Below, piece by piece: positions 16,240 through 24,968 of a DNA stretch of 50,110 nt. The stretch covers positions 1 to 50,110 of the forward strand of contig NZ_LZMH01000072.1 in the NCBI RefSeq assembly GCF_001673635.1. The letters run 5' to 3'. Numbering within the stretch: the stretch's first letter is position 1; every line of letters begins with the position of its first letter. This DNA comes from Mycobacterium asiaticum. GTDB taxonomy: Bacteria > Actinomycetota > Actinomycetes > Mycobacteriales > Mycobacteriaceae. The position numbers and the translations under genes are program-made. The notes under the pieces were generated by a model. That model was not told where the DNA came from. It searched no databases and saw nothing but the letters and a program-made list of their open reading frames with translations.

Positions 16240-17328
16240 TCAGGGCAGGGGGTAGGCGGCATTGGTGTCGCCGGTGAAGTCGATCGCCGAGTATTCGTTG
16301 AGCTTGGACAGCCGGTGGTAGGCCTCGATCATGCGCACGGTGCCCGACTTCGACCGCATCACGATCGACTGGGTGGTGCAGCCACCCGGTTGGTAACGCA
16401 CGCCCTTGAGCAGGTCTCCGTCGGTGACGCCGGTGGCACAGAAGAAGACGTTGTCTCCGGACACCAGGTCGCGGGTGGTCAGAATCTGATCGAGGTCATA
16501 CCCGGCGTCCAGGGCCTTCCGGCGCTCGGCTTCGTCCGTCGGCGCCAACTGGGCCTGAATGGCCCCGCCCATGCAACGGATGGCCGCGGCCGCGATGATG
16601 CCCTCCGGGGTGCCGCCGATCCCGGCCAGCATGTCGGTGCCCGATTGCGGCCGGCAGGCCGAGATGGCACCGGCCACGTCACCGTCGGTGATCAGCCGGA
16701 TCCGGGCGCCGGTGTCGCGGACGTCGGCGATCAGCTGGGCGTGCCGCGGGCGGTCCAGGATGCACACCGTCATGTCCCGCGGCGAGAGCCCCTTGACCTT
16801 GGCGACCGCCCGGACGTTCTCGGCGATCGGCGCGGTGATATCCAGCACGTGGGCCGCCTCTGGCCCGACCGCGATCTTGTTCATGTAGAACACCGCGGAC
16901 GGGTCAAACATCGCGCCCCGGTCCGCCACAGCCAGCACCGAGATCGCGTTGGGCATGCCCTTGCTCATCAGCGTGGTGCCGTCGATCGGGTCGACGGCGA
17001 AGTCGCACTCGGGGCCGTCGCCGTTGCCGACCTCTTCGCCGTTGTAGAGCATCGGCGCTTCGTCTTTTTCCCCCTCGCCGATCACCACGACGCCGCGCAT
17101 CGACACCGAGTTGACGAGCTGGCGTATCGCGTCGACGGCGGCGCCGTCGCCACCCTCCTTGTCGCCGCGGCCCACCCAGCGTCCCGCGGCCATGGCCCCG
17201 GCCTCGGTGACGCGGACCAGCTCCATCGCCAGGTTGCGGTCGGGTGCTTCGCCCCGCGACTGGCGCGCGGCGGACGGGGCGGGGCTCGCAATCGCGCTCG
17301 ACGGCGAGCCGGATCCCTGTGCAGTCAT
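16240..17328 (-). CDS. glpX: Class II fructose-1,6-bisphosphatase
   Basis: Metal-dependent FBPase of gluconeogenesis, needed by mycobacteria growing on fatty acids. 362 residues from the ATG at 17328 (MTAQGSGSPSSAIASP), which has GGGAGA about ten bases upstream. The conserved part begins at DRNLAMELVRVTEAGAM after ~30 disordered residues. The GlpX motifs GRGDKEGGDGAAVDA, VVIGEGEKDEAPMLYNGE and the metal site CDFAVDPIDGTTL are intact, as is GGTPEGIIAAAAIRCMGG. It matches Rv1099c. Divergent from the Rv1100-like gene with 55 bases between starts; fum follows on the same strand. Confidence 0.97.
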   Translation of the reverse strand: MTAQGSGSPSSAIASPAPSAARQSRGEAPDRNLAMELVRVTEAGAMAAGRWVGRGDKEGGDGAAVDAIRQLVNSVSMRGVVVIGEGEKDEAPMLYNGEEVGNGDGPECDFAVDPIDGTTLMSKGMPNAISVLAVADRGAMFDPSAVFYMNKIAVGPEAAHVLDITAPIAENVRAVAKVKGLSPRDMTVCILDRPRHAQLIADVRDTGARIRLITDGDVAGAISACRPQSGTDMLAGIGGTPEGIIAAAAIRCMGGAIQAQLAPTDEAERRKALDAGYDLDQILTTRDLVSGDNVFFCATGVTDGDLLKGVRYQPGGCTTQSIVMRSKSGTVRMIEAYHRLSKLNEYSAIDFTGDTNAAYPLP

Positions 17329-17383
17329 GGTTGGTGATTCTCCCAGAAGCTGAACACCGGGCTGGAGCTGGGATACTCGGGGA

Positions 17384-18028
17384 GTGACCGCCGAGCCCCA
17401 GCCGACGCCCAAGCCGGCCAAGCCGCGGCTGCTGCAGGACGGTCGCGATATGTTCTGGTCGCTGGCGCCCCTGGTGATCGGCTGCATCCTGCTGGCGGGC
17501 ATGGTCGGAATGTGTTCCTTCCAACCGGGAGGGACGAACCGGGGCACCGTGCCCTCCTATGACGCGGCGGCGGCGCTGCGGGCCGACGCGGCGGCGCTGG
17601 GCTTCCCGATTCGGCTGCCGCAGCCGCCCCCAGGCTGGCAACCCAATTCCGGCAGCCGCGGCGGCATCGACGCCGGACGTACCGACGCATCGGCTGGACA
17701 GCGGCTGCACGCGGCCACCTCCACCGTCGGCTACATCAGCCCGACCGGTCTGTATCTCAGCGTCACCCAGAGCAACGCCGACGAGGACAAGCTGGTGGGC
17801 TCGATCCACCCCGGCATGTATCCGAGCGGGACCGTCGACGTAGACGGCACCAAATGGGTCGTCTATCAGGGCGCCGACGACCGCGGACCCTTCGAGCCGG
17901 TGTGGACCACCCGACTGGCCAGCCCCGCGGGTCCCACCCAGGTGGCGATCACGGGTGCCGGTACCCCCGACCAATTCCGTACGCTGGCTGCCGCGACCCA
18001 GTCGCAGCAGCCGCTACCGCCCCGTTAG
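17384..18028 (+). CDS. DUF4245-type anchored protein (Rv1100-like)
   Basis: 214 residues from a GTG. A basic Pro-rich cytoplasmic start (TAEPQPTPKPAKPRLL) is followed by one membrane helix (~27-45, LAPLVIGCILLAGMVGM) and a ~160-residue outer domain (YDAAAALRADAAALGFPIRLPQPPPGWQPNS ... TKWVVYQGADDRGP), which fits the DUF4245 pattern. Its place opposite glpX is conserved with M. tuberculosis Rv1100. Function is unknown. The next gene starts 30 bases downstream on the same strand. Confidence 0.85.
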   Translation: MTAEPQPTPKPAKPRLLQDGRDMFWSLAPLVIGCILLAGMVGMCSFQPGGTNRGTVPSYDAAAALRADAAALGFPIRLPQPPPGWQPNSGSRGGIDAGRTDASAGQRLHAATSTVGYISPTGLYLSVTQSNADEDKLVGSIHPGMYPSGTVDVDGTKWVVYQGADDRGPFEPVWTTRLASPAGPTQVAITGAGTPDQFRTLAAATQSQQPLPPR

Positions 18029-18058
18029 CCGATCGATCGCCACCAGAAGGGACGCCAG

Positions 18059-18856
18059 GTGACCGCACCCGAAGCTGATCTCTCCGGCTGGTCGGCCGCG
18101 CCGTTCAGCGCCGCCGGCTACACCCACGATGTCTACCGCAAGGGGTCCGGCCCCGGAGTGGTGCTGATACCCGAGATGCCCGGCATCCATCCCGGCGTCC
18201 TGGCGCTGGGCAATCACCTGGTGGAAAACGGTTTCACCGTGGCCATTCCGTCCCTGTTCGGTGAACCGGGCCGGCCCGTCTCCGTCCCGTATGTCGTCGC
18301 CGGGATCAGCCGGGCGTGCGTGTCCAGGGAATTCGCCGCGATGGCCACAAACAAGCAGCGCCCGGTCTCGGTGTATCTGCGTGCCCTGGCCCGCGACCTC
18401 AACGCGTCCACGCCCGGCAACGGCGTCGGTGTCATCGGCATGTGTTTCACCGGTGGTTTCGCGCTGGCCGCCGCCGTGGACGACAGCGTGCTGGCCCCGG
18501 TGCTCAGCCAACCCTCGGTGCCGTTCCCGCTTACCGGCAAGCAGCGCCGCGACCCGGGGATGAGCGAAACCGAACTCGGCGTCGTCGCCGACCGCTGCGC
18601 CAATGACGGCCTCTGCGCGCTGGGACTGCGCTTCAGCGCGGACAAGATGGCGCCGGGGGAGCGGTTCACCACTCTCAAGCAACGGCTCGGCGACGCTTTC
18701 GAGGTGATCGAGATCGACTCCGGCCCGGGTAACGAACACGGCTTTGCCCGCATGGCGCACTCGGTGCTGACCGATGAGGTGCGCGAGGTCGACGGTCACC
18801 CCGCCTACGAGGCGCGCAAGCGCGTCGTCGAATTCCTCACTCAGCGGCTGACTTAG
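18059..18856 (+). CDS. Dienelactone hydrolase-family protein
   Basis: 265 residues from a GTG with AGAAGGGA upstream. Alpha/beta hydrolase of the dienelactone hydrolase type, with the family's cysteine nucleophile in GMCFTGG (C129), the conserved Glu in IPEMPGIHP (E39) and a His in NEHGFARM. DLH enzymes open dienelactone rings in the breakdown of chlorocatechols, but most actinobacterial relatives have unknown substrates. The 3' end overlaps the convergent AI-2E-type transporter gene by 20 bases. I recall no counterpart between Rv1100 and Rv1101c in M. tuberculosis. Confidence 0.9.
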   Translation: MTAPEADLSGWSAAPFSAAGYTHDVYRKGSGPGVVLIPEMPGIHPGVLALGNHLVENGFTVAIPSLFGEPGRPVSVPYVVAGISRACVSREFAAMATNKQRPVSVYLRALARDLNASTPGNGVGVIGMCFTGGFALAAAVDDSVLAPVLSQPSVPFPLTGKQRRDPGMSETELGVVADRCANDGLCALGLRFSADKMAPGERFTTLKQRLGDAFEVIEIDSGPGNEHGFARMAHSVLTDEVREVDGHPAYEARKRVVEFLTQRLT

Positions 18857-19979
18857 GCCACTTCGCCAGGGCTTTGCGCCACCACCCGCGGCGGACGGGT
18901 TTCTCCTCCACCGGCTTGAGTTCGACGCCCTTGTAGACGGCGAGGTAGACGTCGATCGTGGTGACGATCAGGATCATCAGCACCGGGCCGATGATGATGC
19001 CCCAGGGGCCGAACATCCGGATTCCGGCGAACACCGACAGCAGCATCAACGCCGAATTCAGCCGGGCATCGCGCGGCACCAGAACCGGACGCAGGAAGTT
19101 GTCGATATTGGTGACCACGATGAAGTGGAACAGCACCACGAAGATTCCGCCGCCGATATTGCCGAACAGCATCATGCCCACGCCGAACGGAATGGTAAGG
19201 ATGCCGCCGCCCAGCGGAATGATCGACAGCGCGGTCAGCACGATCGCGAAGATGAAGAAGCCCTGGTGGAACCCGCCGAGATAGATGGACGCTGCCCCTG
19301 CCACACCCTGGCAGAACGCGATGACGAACTGGCCGTTGACGGTGCCGCGCACCATCGAGCCCATCTTCTTCAGGTACAGGTCGGTGACCTCTTCGCCGAG
19401 CGGGTTGAGCTGGGCGATGAGCGTCCGCATCTTCTCCCGGTGCACCAGCAGCGCGACGAACACGTACAAGAAGATGATCGCCGAGGTGATGGTGGTGGCG
19501 AGGCTGCCCGCGGTGTTCTGCAGCACGTGCAGCAGCCATTGACCGGCGTTCTGCGCGGCCGAGACTATCGCCTTGCGCAGCGTCTCCGCGCTGACCGTGA
19601 AATGCCCAAACGGCAGCCGCGCCAGCAACTCGTTGGTCAGCCGCAGTGTCTTGTCGCCCAGGGTGCTCAGGTCGTTGGATTTCACCCACCCGGCCACGGA
19701 GTCGACCATGCGGGCGATCTGCATGATCGCCAAGGTGACCAGCAAGGCCAGCGGCACGATCACGATGGCCAGCGCCGAGAGCAGGGTGCAGGTGGCCGAC
19801 AAGCCGGTGTTGAGGCGTTTGTTGAACCGATTGAACAGCGGAGTGAACAGATACGCGCCGACGGCGGCCACTACAATCAGCACGAAATAGTCGCGCAGAA
19901 AATAGGCGCCGAATACCACGGCAACGAGGGTGAAGATCGCCAGCGCCCGCTTCTGGGTAAGCGTGAACTCGGTGTTCAT
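18837..19979 (-). CDS. AI-2E-type (PerM/TqsA family) membrane transporter
   Basis: 380 residues; position matches Rv1101c. About eight membrane helices are visible: two near the N-terminus (RALAIFTLVAVVFGAYFL, YFVLIVVAAVGAYLF), then a third, a long amphipathic stretch, and a C-terminal cluster with ALSIIPLGGGILTIPFGVGMMLFG and the family motif NIDNFLRPVLVPRDARLN. The tail is basic (KPVRRGWWRKALAKWPK). The family includes TqsA, an AI-2 exporter, and Na+/H+ antiporter-like members, so the substrate cannot be inferred. In M. tuberculosis mazF3 and mazE3 (Rv1102c, Rv1103c) lie next; here the neighbour starts after 74 bases. Confidence 0.9.
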   Translation of the reverse strand: MNTEFTLTQKRALAIFTLVAVVFGAYFLRDYFVLIVVAAVGAYLFTPLFNRFNKRLNTGLSATCTLLSALAIVIVPLALLVTLAIMQIARMVDSVAGWVKSNDLSTLGDKTLRLTNELLARLPFGHFTVSAETLRKAIVSAAQNAGQWLLHVLQNTAGSLATTITSAIIFLYVFVALLVHREKMRTLIAQLNPLGEEVTDLYLKKMGSMVRGTVNGQFVIAFCQGVAGAASIYLGGFHQGFFIFAIVLTALSIIPLGGGILTIPFGVGMMLFGNIGGGIFVVLFHFIVVTNIDNFLRPVLVPRDARLNSALMLLSVFAGIRMFGPWGIIIGPVLMILIVTTIDVYLAVYKGVELKPVEEKPVRRGWWRKALAKWPKSAAE

Positions 19980-20053
19980 GGAAGAACCGGGACCGCCCTC
20001 CGCGTCGATGTTGCGCGCTCCGTAACACTAGCCCGCTCGCCAGAAGGAAACGT

Positions 20054-21580
20054 ATGACTGTCGTCGACACGACCTATGGTCCCGTCCGGGGTTTTGACGA
20101 CGGCCGCGTCACGACGTGGAAGGGCATTCGATACGCGGCGGCACCCGTCGGCGACCTGCGGTTTCGGGCACCCGAGCCGGCCGAACGGTTCATCGAAGTC
20201 TTCGACGCCAGCGGCTTTGGGCCGGCCTGCCCGCAGCCGGTGGTTCCCCGGATGCCACTCGACCTCGGCGCCCCGCTGGGGGAGGACTGTCTGCGGCTGA
20301 ACATCTGGGCACCCGCCGGCACCGAACCGGGCGCCGGCAAACCCGTCATGGTGTGGCTGCACGGAGGCGCGTACGTGCTGGGCTCCGGCAGCCAGCCGCT
20401 TTACGACGCCCGCGCGCTGGTCAGCAGTGGCGACGTGGTGGTGGTGACGCTCAACTATCGGCTCGGTGCGCTGGGCTTTCTGGACTTGTCGTCCTTCAGC
20501 AGCCGGCAGCGACGGTTCGACACCAATATCGGGCTGCGCGACGTGCTGTTCGCGCTGGCGTGGGTGCGCGACAACATCGCGGCGTTCGGCGGCAATCCGG
20601 CCAACGTCACGTTGTTCGGTGAGTCCGCCGGCGCCGGACTTGTCACCACGCTGCTGACCAGTCCGGCGGCCGAGGGACTGTTCGTCCGTGCGATCGCGCA
20701 GAGCTCGCCGGCCACCTCGGTGTACGACCGCGACAGGGGACGACGGGTCGCCCTGGCCGTCCTGGACAAACTGGGAATCGATGAGTCCGAAGCTCAGCGG
20801 GTGACCGATGTCCCGTCCGCGCGACTGGTAGCCGCCACCCAGCAGGTCTTCGACGAAGTGCCGGTCCAAAATCCGGGGACCCTGGCATTCGTCCCGATCG
20901 TCGACGGGGACCTGCTGGATGACCTCCCGGTCAAACTGGCGCAGGAGGGTCGGTCCCTTCCGGTCCCGCTGATCATCGGGACCAACAAACACGAGGCCGC
21001 GCTGTTCCGGTTGATGCGTTCGTCATTGATGCCCATCACGCCGCGGGCAATCACCTCGATGTTCGACCAGATCACTGCCGAGCAGCCCGATTTGCAACTA
21101 CCGTCCGTGGACGAGATCGGTTCGGCTTACTCGGGCCGGCGAAAGGCCCGCTCGGTCAGGATGGCCACCGATATCGGGTTCCGGATGCCCACGGTGTGGC
21201 TGGCCGACGGCCACAGCATGGTGGCGCCGGTGCACATGTACCGATTCGACTACGCGACGCCGCTGTACAAGGTCTTGTTGGTGGGAGCCGCGCACGCCAC
21301 CGAATTGCCTTATGTGTGGGGCAATCTCGGCGGGCCGCAGGACCTGACGCTGAAGCTCGGCGGCACCAAGACCGCGACGGCCGTGTCCACCAGGATGCAG
21401 ACCCGGTGGATCAATTTCGCCACCCACGGCAGCCCCGACGGTCTGCCCGGCGAGCCGAAATGGCCGTGCTATCGGGCGACCGATCGCGCCTGCCTGGTGA
21501 TCGACAAACATGACGCGGTGCAGGACGTGGATGCTCGCATCCGTGGTGCCTGGGGCGACCAGTTGGTCAGCTTCCGTTAG
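20054..21580 (+). CDS. Type B carboxylesterase (para-nitrobenzyl esterase-like), intact
   Basis: 508 residues from an ATG preceded by AGAAGGA (20042-20048). The type B signatures are EDCLRLNIW (77-85), oxyanion-hole HGGAY (103-107) and nucleophile Ser191 in FGESAGAGL. The Glu is probably in NKHEAALF, and the catalytic His in GAAHATELPYVWG. The N-terminus is cytosolic with no signal peptide. In M. tuberculosis this locus is annotated as two adjacent esterase fragments, Rv1104 and Rv1105. Here a single frame covers the whole enzyme, so this appears to be the ancestral functional form. Confidence 0.94.
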   Translation: MTVVDTTYGPVRGFDDGRVTTWKGIRYAAAPVGDLRFRAPEPAERFIEVFDASGFGPACPQPVVPRMPLDLGAPLGEDCLRLNIWAPAGTEPGAGKPVMVWLHGGAYVLGSGSQPLYDARALVSSGDVVVVTLNYRLGALGFLDLSSFSSRQRRFDTNIGLRDVLFALAWVRDNIAAFGGNPANVTLFGESAGAGLVTTLLTSPAAEGLFVRAIAQSSPATSVYDRDRGRRVALAVLDKLGIDESEAQRVTDVPSARLVAATQQVFDEVPVQNPGTLAFVPIVDGDLLDDLPVKLAQEGRSLPVPLIIGTNKHEAALFRLMRSSLMPITPRAITSMFDQITAEQPDLQLPSVDEIGSAYSGRRKARSVRMATDIGFRMPTVWLADGHSMVAPVHMYRFDYATPLYKVLLVGAAHATELPYVWGNLGGPQDLTLKLGGTKTATAVSTRMQTRWINFATHGSPDGLPGEPKWPCYRATDRACLVIDKHDAVQDVDARIRGAWGDQLVSFR

Positions 21581-21588
21581 CGGACAAG

Positions 21589-22719
21589 CTATTTCGAGCC
21601 ACTGGTGGCCTTGCCCGCGTCTGGCGCCCTCTTGCCCGCCCGCTTGGCCGCCTCCGCCTCGCCCTTCATCTGGTGGAACAGGTCGACGTAGTACGGCAGG
21701 CATTCCTTCAACGCCTGCTCGGTGGTGAACAGCGGCTCGTAACCCAGGTCGCGACGCGCCTTGGCAATCGAAAAATAGTTGTCCAAGTACAGCCGTTCGA
21801 CCGCCAGCGGTTCCAGCAGCGGCGCGGGGAATCCGAACCGGAAGTGCAGCCGCTGCCAACCGGTCATCACCCAGTGCACCGCGGGGCCGGAAACCCTTAT
21901 CTTCGGCCACTTTTGGCCACACGCCTCTACCACCGGGCGGGCGAACTCGAACATGTTGATCGGTTCGGCGTCGTTGATGAAGTACGCCTGGCCGGGCGCG
22001 GTGCCACCAGGCACCAGGTGCTCACCGGCCAGGATGAAACCGTGAATCAGGTTGTGCACGTAAGAGTTATCCAATTTCGCCGACTTGCGCCCGACCAGCA
22101 CTTTGACGTGGCCCTTGATCACGCTCTCGAAAAGCTTGCGGAACATCGTCTGATCGCCGCTGCCCCAGATGCCGCTCGGCCGGATCGAGCAGGTGAGCAT
22201 GCCGTCCACGCCGTTCTGCGACAGGACGTATTTCTCGGCCACCACCTTGGTCTCGGTGTAGAGGTCGTTGAACCGATCGGTGTAGGGCATCGTCTCGTCG
22301 CCGTTGGCGATGTTCTGGCCGCCCATCACCACGCTGTTGGATGCGGTGTACACGAAACGCTTGACGCCGGCTCTGCGCCCCGCCTCGATCAGGTTCTCGG
22401 TGCCGCCGACATTGACCGAGAAGCTGCGCTGCCGGTACTCCTCGGTCACCGAGGCGCCGCCCATCAGCTCGATGATCGCGGCGGTATGGATGATCGTGTC
22501 GATACCGGCGACGGCTGCTTCGCAGACGGCCTTGTCGGTGATGTCGCCCTGCAGCACCTCGAGCTTCGGGTGCTGGGGCAGTGGCGACGGCGCGCGGTCG
22601 AAGGAGCGGACCTGGTGCCCCCGTTCCAGCAGCGTTCGCACCAGATTGGCGCCGACGAAGCCCGAACCTCCGGTCACCAGGACGCTGCCGAGTTCGGTTG
22701 TGAGAGATGCATCACCCAT
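21589..22719 (-). CDS. 3-beta-hydroxysteroid dehydrogenase / isomerase
   Basis: 376 residues from the ATG at 22719 (MGDASLTTELGSVLVTGGSGFVG); the start is set by a TAAGCT box seven bases upstream rather than the GTG further 5'. An extended short-chain dehydrogenase with the NAD(P) motif VTGGSGFVGANL (~17-28), NVGGTENLIEA, and the catalytic Tyr/Lys in DLYTETKVVAEKY. M. tuberculosis Rv1106c oxidises the 3-beta-hydroxyl of cholesterol or pregnenolone and isomerises the double bond, and this protein matches it along its length. Lys/Ala-rich C-terminal tail. Convergent with the esterase gene, eight bases between stops. Confidence 0.94.
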   Translation of the reverse strand: MGDASLTTELGSVLVTGGSGFVGANLVRTLLERGHQVRSFDRAPSPLPQHPKLEVLQGDITDKAVCEAAVAGIDTIIHTAAIIELMGGASVTEEYRQRSFSVNVGGTENLIEAGRRAGVKRFVYTASNSVVMGGQNIANGDETMPYTDRFNDLYTETKVVAEKYVLSQNGVDGMLTCSIRPSGIWGSGDQTMFRKLFESVIKGHVKVLVGRKSAKLDNSYVHNLIHGFILAGEHLVPGGTAPGQAYFINDAEPINMFEFARPVVEACGQKWPKIRVSGPAVHWVMTGWQRLHFRFGFPAPLLEPLAVERLYLDNYFSIAKARRDLGYEPLFTTEQALKECLPYYVDLFHQMKGEAEAAKRAGKRAPDAGKATSGSK

Positions 22720-22726
22720 GCGGGGG

Positions 22727-22732
22727 AGCTTA
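22727..22732 (-). promoter_or_regulatory. -10 box of leaderless 3-beta-HSD promoter
   Basis: On the minus strand TAAGCT is followed by seven bases and then the ATG at 22719. This is why I chose that ATG over the longer frame to 22749. Confidence 0.6.
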
Positions 22733-22785
22733 ACTGAAACGTGTTCCAATTCGGAATGAGAATGGACCGCTCAATTTTCCGGAAT

Positions 22786-23022
22786 TCAGTTCTGCTCGGT
22801 CTCTCCGGCGGCCAATGCGTCGGCAATGCGTTGGCGGGCACCAGCTAAGTGCTGTTCACAGCGTTTAGCTAGCTGCTCGCCCCTTTCCCACAATTTCAGC
22901 GACGCGTCGAGATCGAGCCCGCCCTGCTCCAGCAGGCGTACGACTTCAATTAGCTCGTCTCGGCATTCCTCATAACCGAGTGAACTAATGGGAGTAATGG
23001 AGCCGCCCTCGTCGTCAACCAT
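22786..23022 (-). CDS. xseB: Exodeoxyribonuclease VII small subunit
   Basis: 78 residues from the ATG at 23022, with GAAGGACG just upstream inside xseA. XseB binds several-fold to XseA to form the exonuclease that degrades single-stranded DNA from both ends. The family helix pair is plain: YEECRDELIEVVRLLEQGGLDLDASLKLWERGEQLAKRCEQHL. The start lies eight bases inside the end of xseA, which suggests coupled translation and the high small-subunit ratio. Rv1107c position. Confidence 0.94.
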   Translation of the reverse strand: MVDDEGGSITPISSLGYEECRDELIEVVRLLEQGGLDLDASLKLWERGEQLAKRCEQHLAGARQRIADALAAGETEQN

Positions 23023-24271
23023 CGGTACGTCCTTCACTTGTCGCGGTGATCGCGCCGTCGGCGACGCGTACCCGCAGCCGCGCGCCGGCCGGTGCATCGG
23101 CGACCGAGCGTAAGACCTCCGTCGCCGCGTCGTCCTCGCCCAGGACCTGCACCACGGCGTACCCGCGGGCCAGCGTGGCCGCGGGGCCCAGGGTGGCCAG
23201 CCGGGCGCTGAGGTGGCCGACGCGCTCAGTTTCAACGGTGACCATCCGGGTGATGTCGCGACGCATCGCCAGTCGCTCGCGGTGCACCTCCTCGGCACGA
23301 GTGGTCACCATGCGCACCGGGTCGGCCAGCACCGGCCGGCTGCGCAGCTGCGCCAGAGCGCGCTCTTCACGGGACACCCAGTTGCGCAGCGCCCCGGCAT
23401 TGCGCCGACGCAAGTCGTCGATCAGCCGCTGCTCGGCAGCGGTATCGGGGACGACTCGCTTGGCGGCGTCGGTGGGGGTGGCCGCGCGCAGGTCGGCGAC
23501 CAGATCGCAGAGCGGATTGTCAGGTTCGTGCCCGACGGCGCTGATCACCGGCGTCCGGCAGGCCGAGATCGCCCGGCATAGCGTCTCGTCGGAGAACGGC
23601 AACAGATCCTCCACACTGCCGCCGCCCCGGGCGATCACGATCACGTCGACCTGCGGGTCTCGGTCGAGGTCACCCAATGCCTCGACCAGCTGCGGGACGG
23701 CGTTCACGCCCTGTACGGCGGCGTGCCGGATGGCAAAGCGCACCGCGGGCCAGCGGGCGGCTGCCACCGTCGTGACGTCCCGCTCGGCGTGGCTGGCCCG
23801 GCTGGTGATCAACCCGATCACGTTGGGCAGGAACGGAATCGGCCGCTTGAGCCGTTGGTCGAAGAGTCCCTCGGCGTCCAGCAGCCGGCGCAACCGCTCG
23901 ATGCGGGCCAGCAGTTCACCCACTCCGACGGCGCGAATCTCGCTGAGCCGCAACGAGAATGTGCCGCGCCCGGTGTAGAATGAGGGTTTGCCGCAGACCA
24001 CGACCTGCGTCCCCTCGGTGAGCTTAACCGGCGCGTTGAGGACCAGATCACGCGAACAGGTGACCGTCAGCGACATGTCGGCCGCCGGGTCGCGCAGCAC
24101 CATGAACACCGTGCCGGAGTTGGGCCGCAGGTTGATCTGAGCCAGTTGGCCCTCGACCCACACGGTGCCCAATTTGTCGATCCAGCCGGCTACCCGGATG
24201 GCGACAGCGCGGACCGGGAACGGGTTGTCCGCGGAATTCGAAGCGGGTTCTCGCTGCGAGGCGCGCGTCAC
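23015..24271 (-). CDS. xseA: Exodeoxyribonuclease VII large subunit
   Basis: 418 residues from a GTG at 24271 that overlaps the stop of the preceding gene as GTGA. An N-terminal OB-fold (PFPVRAVAIRVAGWIDKLGTVWVEGQL; GRGTFSLRLSEIRAVGVGELLARIERLRRLL) binds single-stranded DNA. The catalytic part has LITSRASHAERD, VIVIARGGGSVEDLLPFSDE and SAVGHEPDNPLCDLVADLRAATPTDAA. A coiled-coil C-terminal region (~280-380) is where the small subunits dock. Middle gene of the Rv1109c-xseA-xseB operon. Rv1108c position. Confidence 0.96.
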   Translation of the reverse strand: MTRASQREPASNSADNPFPVRAVAIRVAGWIDKLGTVWVEGQLAQINLRPNSGTVFMVLRDPAADMSLTVTCSRDLVLNAPVKLTEGTQVVVCGKPSFYTGRGTFSLRLSEIRAVGVGELLARIERLRRLLDAEGLFDQRLKRPIPFLPNVIGLITSRASHAERDVTTVAAARWPAVRFAIRHAAVQGVNAVPQLVEALGDLDRDPQVDVIVIARGGGSVEDLLPFSDETLCRAISACRTPVISAVGHEPDNPLCDLVADLRAATPTDAAKRVVPDTAAEQRLIDDLRRRNAGALRNWVSREERALAQLRSRPVLADPVRMVTTRAEEVHRERLAMRRDITRMVTVETERVGHLSARLATLGPAATLARGYAVVQVLGEDDAATEVLRSVADAPAGARLRVRVADGAITATSEGRTDG

Positions 24272-24879
24272 TTGGCGGTCGCGCGGGTGATCCTGTTGGC
24301 GAGCAGCGTCTGGAACGGGGCGCGGGCCTTGGTGGCCTGCTCATAGGCCAGCAGGGCCTCGAGTTCGGCGACATCCAGCGACTGCAGCCGGGCTCGCAGC
24401 TGCGCCAGGGTCAGCTGCGGGTAGTCGAGTTCGGTGGCAACAGCCGGGGTCGGCACGTTGGACGCGGCGCTCGACTTGGGTTGCCGGGACGCCACCGGTT
24501 GGGTGGGGAGGTCACCGGACTCGCCGGTGTCGGCCACCGAGTACAGCGCGAACCGCCCTTCGGCGCGGCGTTCACCGTCGGCGGCATCGACCGGGATGTT
24601 GGAGAACCCGCCGGCACCGCCGTCGATGACCTCCAGATCCTCATCGAACGTCGCCCACTCGGGTTGTTCATCCTTGGGCGGGAACAGCGATTCCAGCGTG
24701 GTGTCGCCCTTGATGACCAGTTCGGCCAGGTTTTGCTGGAAGCGCATCACCAGGTGCGCCGCCTGGCTGGCCAGGGTCATCGGGTACATCATGATCGTCC
24801 GCGGTAGCCGTATCGTCTCCTCGACCGCGATCGTCGCCGCGCCGACCAGCAGCCGAACCCCGTACGGTGCAGTAGCCAT
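24268..24879 (-). CDS. Lipid-droplet-associated-type protein (Rv1109c-like)
   Basis: 203 residues. The N-terminal ~65 residues are conserved and amphipathic (YGVRLLVGAATIAVEETIRLP; TLASQAAHLVMRFQQNLAELVIKGD). A variable, acidic and Pro/Ser/Thr-rich middle follows, and the C-terminal helical segment (YPQLTLAQLRARLQSLDVAELEALLAYEQATKARAPFQTLLANRITRA) resembles the end found in several mycobacterial proteins. As I recall, current annotation names this family lipid-droplet-associated, and the sequence itself shows no enzyme motif. First gene of the operon with xseA (GTGA overlap), a linkage conserved with Rv1109c. Confidence 0.82.
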   Translation of the reverse strand: MATAPYGVRLLVGAATIAVEETIRLPRTIMMYPMTLASQAAHLVMRFQQNLAELVIKGDTTLESLFPPKDEQPEWATFDEDLEVIDGGAGGFSNIPVDAADGERRAEGRFALYSVADTGESGDLPTQPVASRQPKSSAASNVPTPAVATELDYPQLTLAQLRARLQSLDVAELEALLAYEQATKARAPFQTLLANRITRATAK

Positions 24880-24955
24880 GCGTCCCAGCCTGCCTCACGC
24901 AGCGGCTGACGCCAAGCTGAGGGCGGCGAAATGGCGCCCCCGCGTCGGCGGAACG

Positions 24956-24961
24956 TACCCT
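24956..24961 (+). promoter_or_regulatory. -10 box of leaderless ispH promoter
   Basis: TACCCT ends seven bases before the ATG at 24969. The purines between (GAGAGG) are too close to the ATG to be a ribosome binding site. Confidence 0.6.
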
Positions 24962-24968
24962 GAGAGGC

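Noticed and set aside
18014..18799. Long minus-strand frame opposite the dienelactone hydrolase
   Set aside because: No motifs and no ribosome site; the plus strand has a complete enzyme with catalytic residues.
19125..20057. 310-codon plus-strand frame opposite the AI-2E transporter
   Set aside because: Its product is highly charged, His/Asp/Arg-rich and featureless, a typical shadow of hydrophobic codons.
23046..23978. 310-codon plus-strand frame opposite xseA
   Set aside because: Ser/Arg/Thr-rich shadow; xseA motifs are complete on the minus strand.
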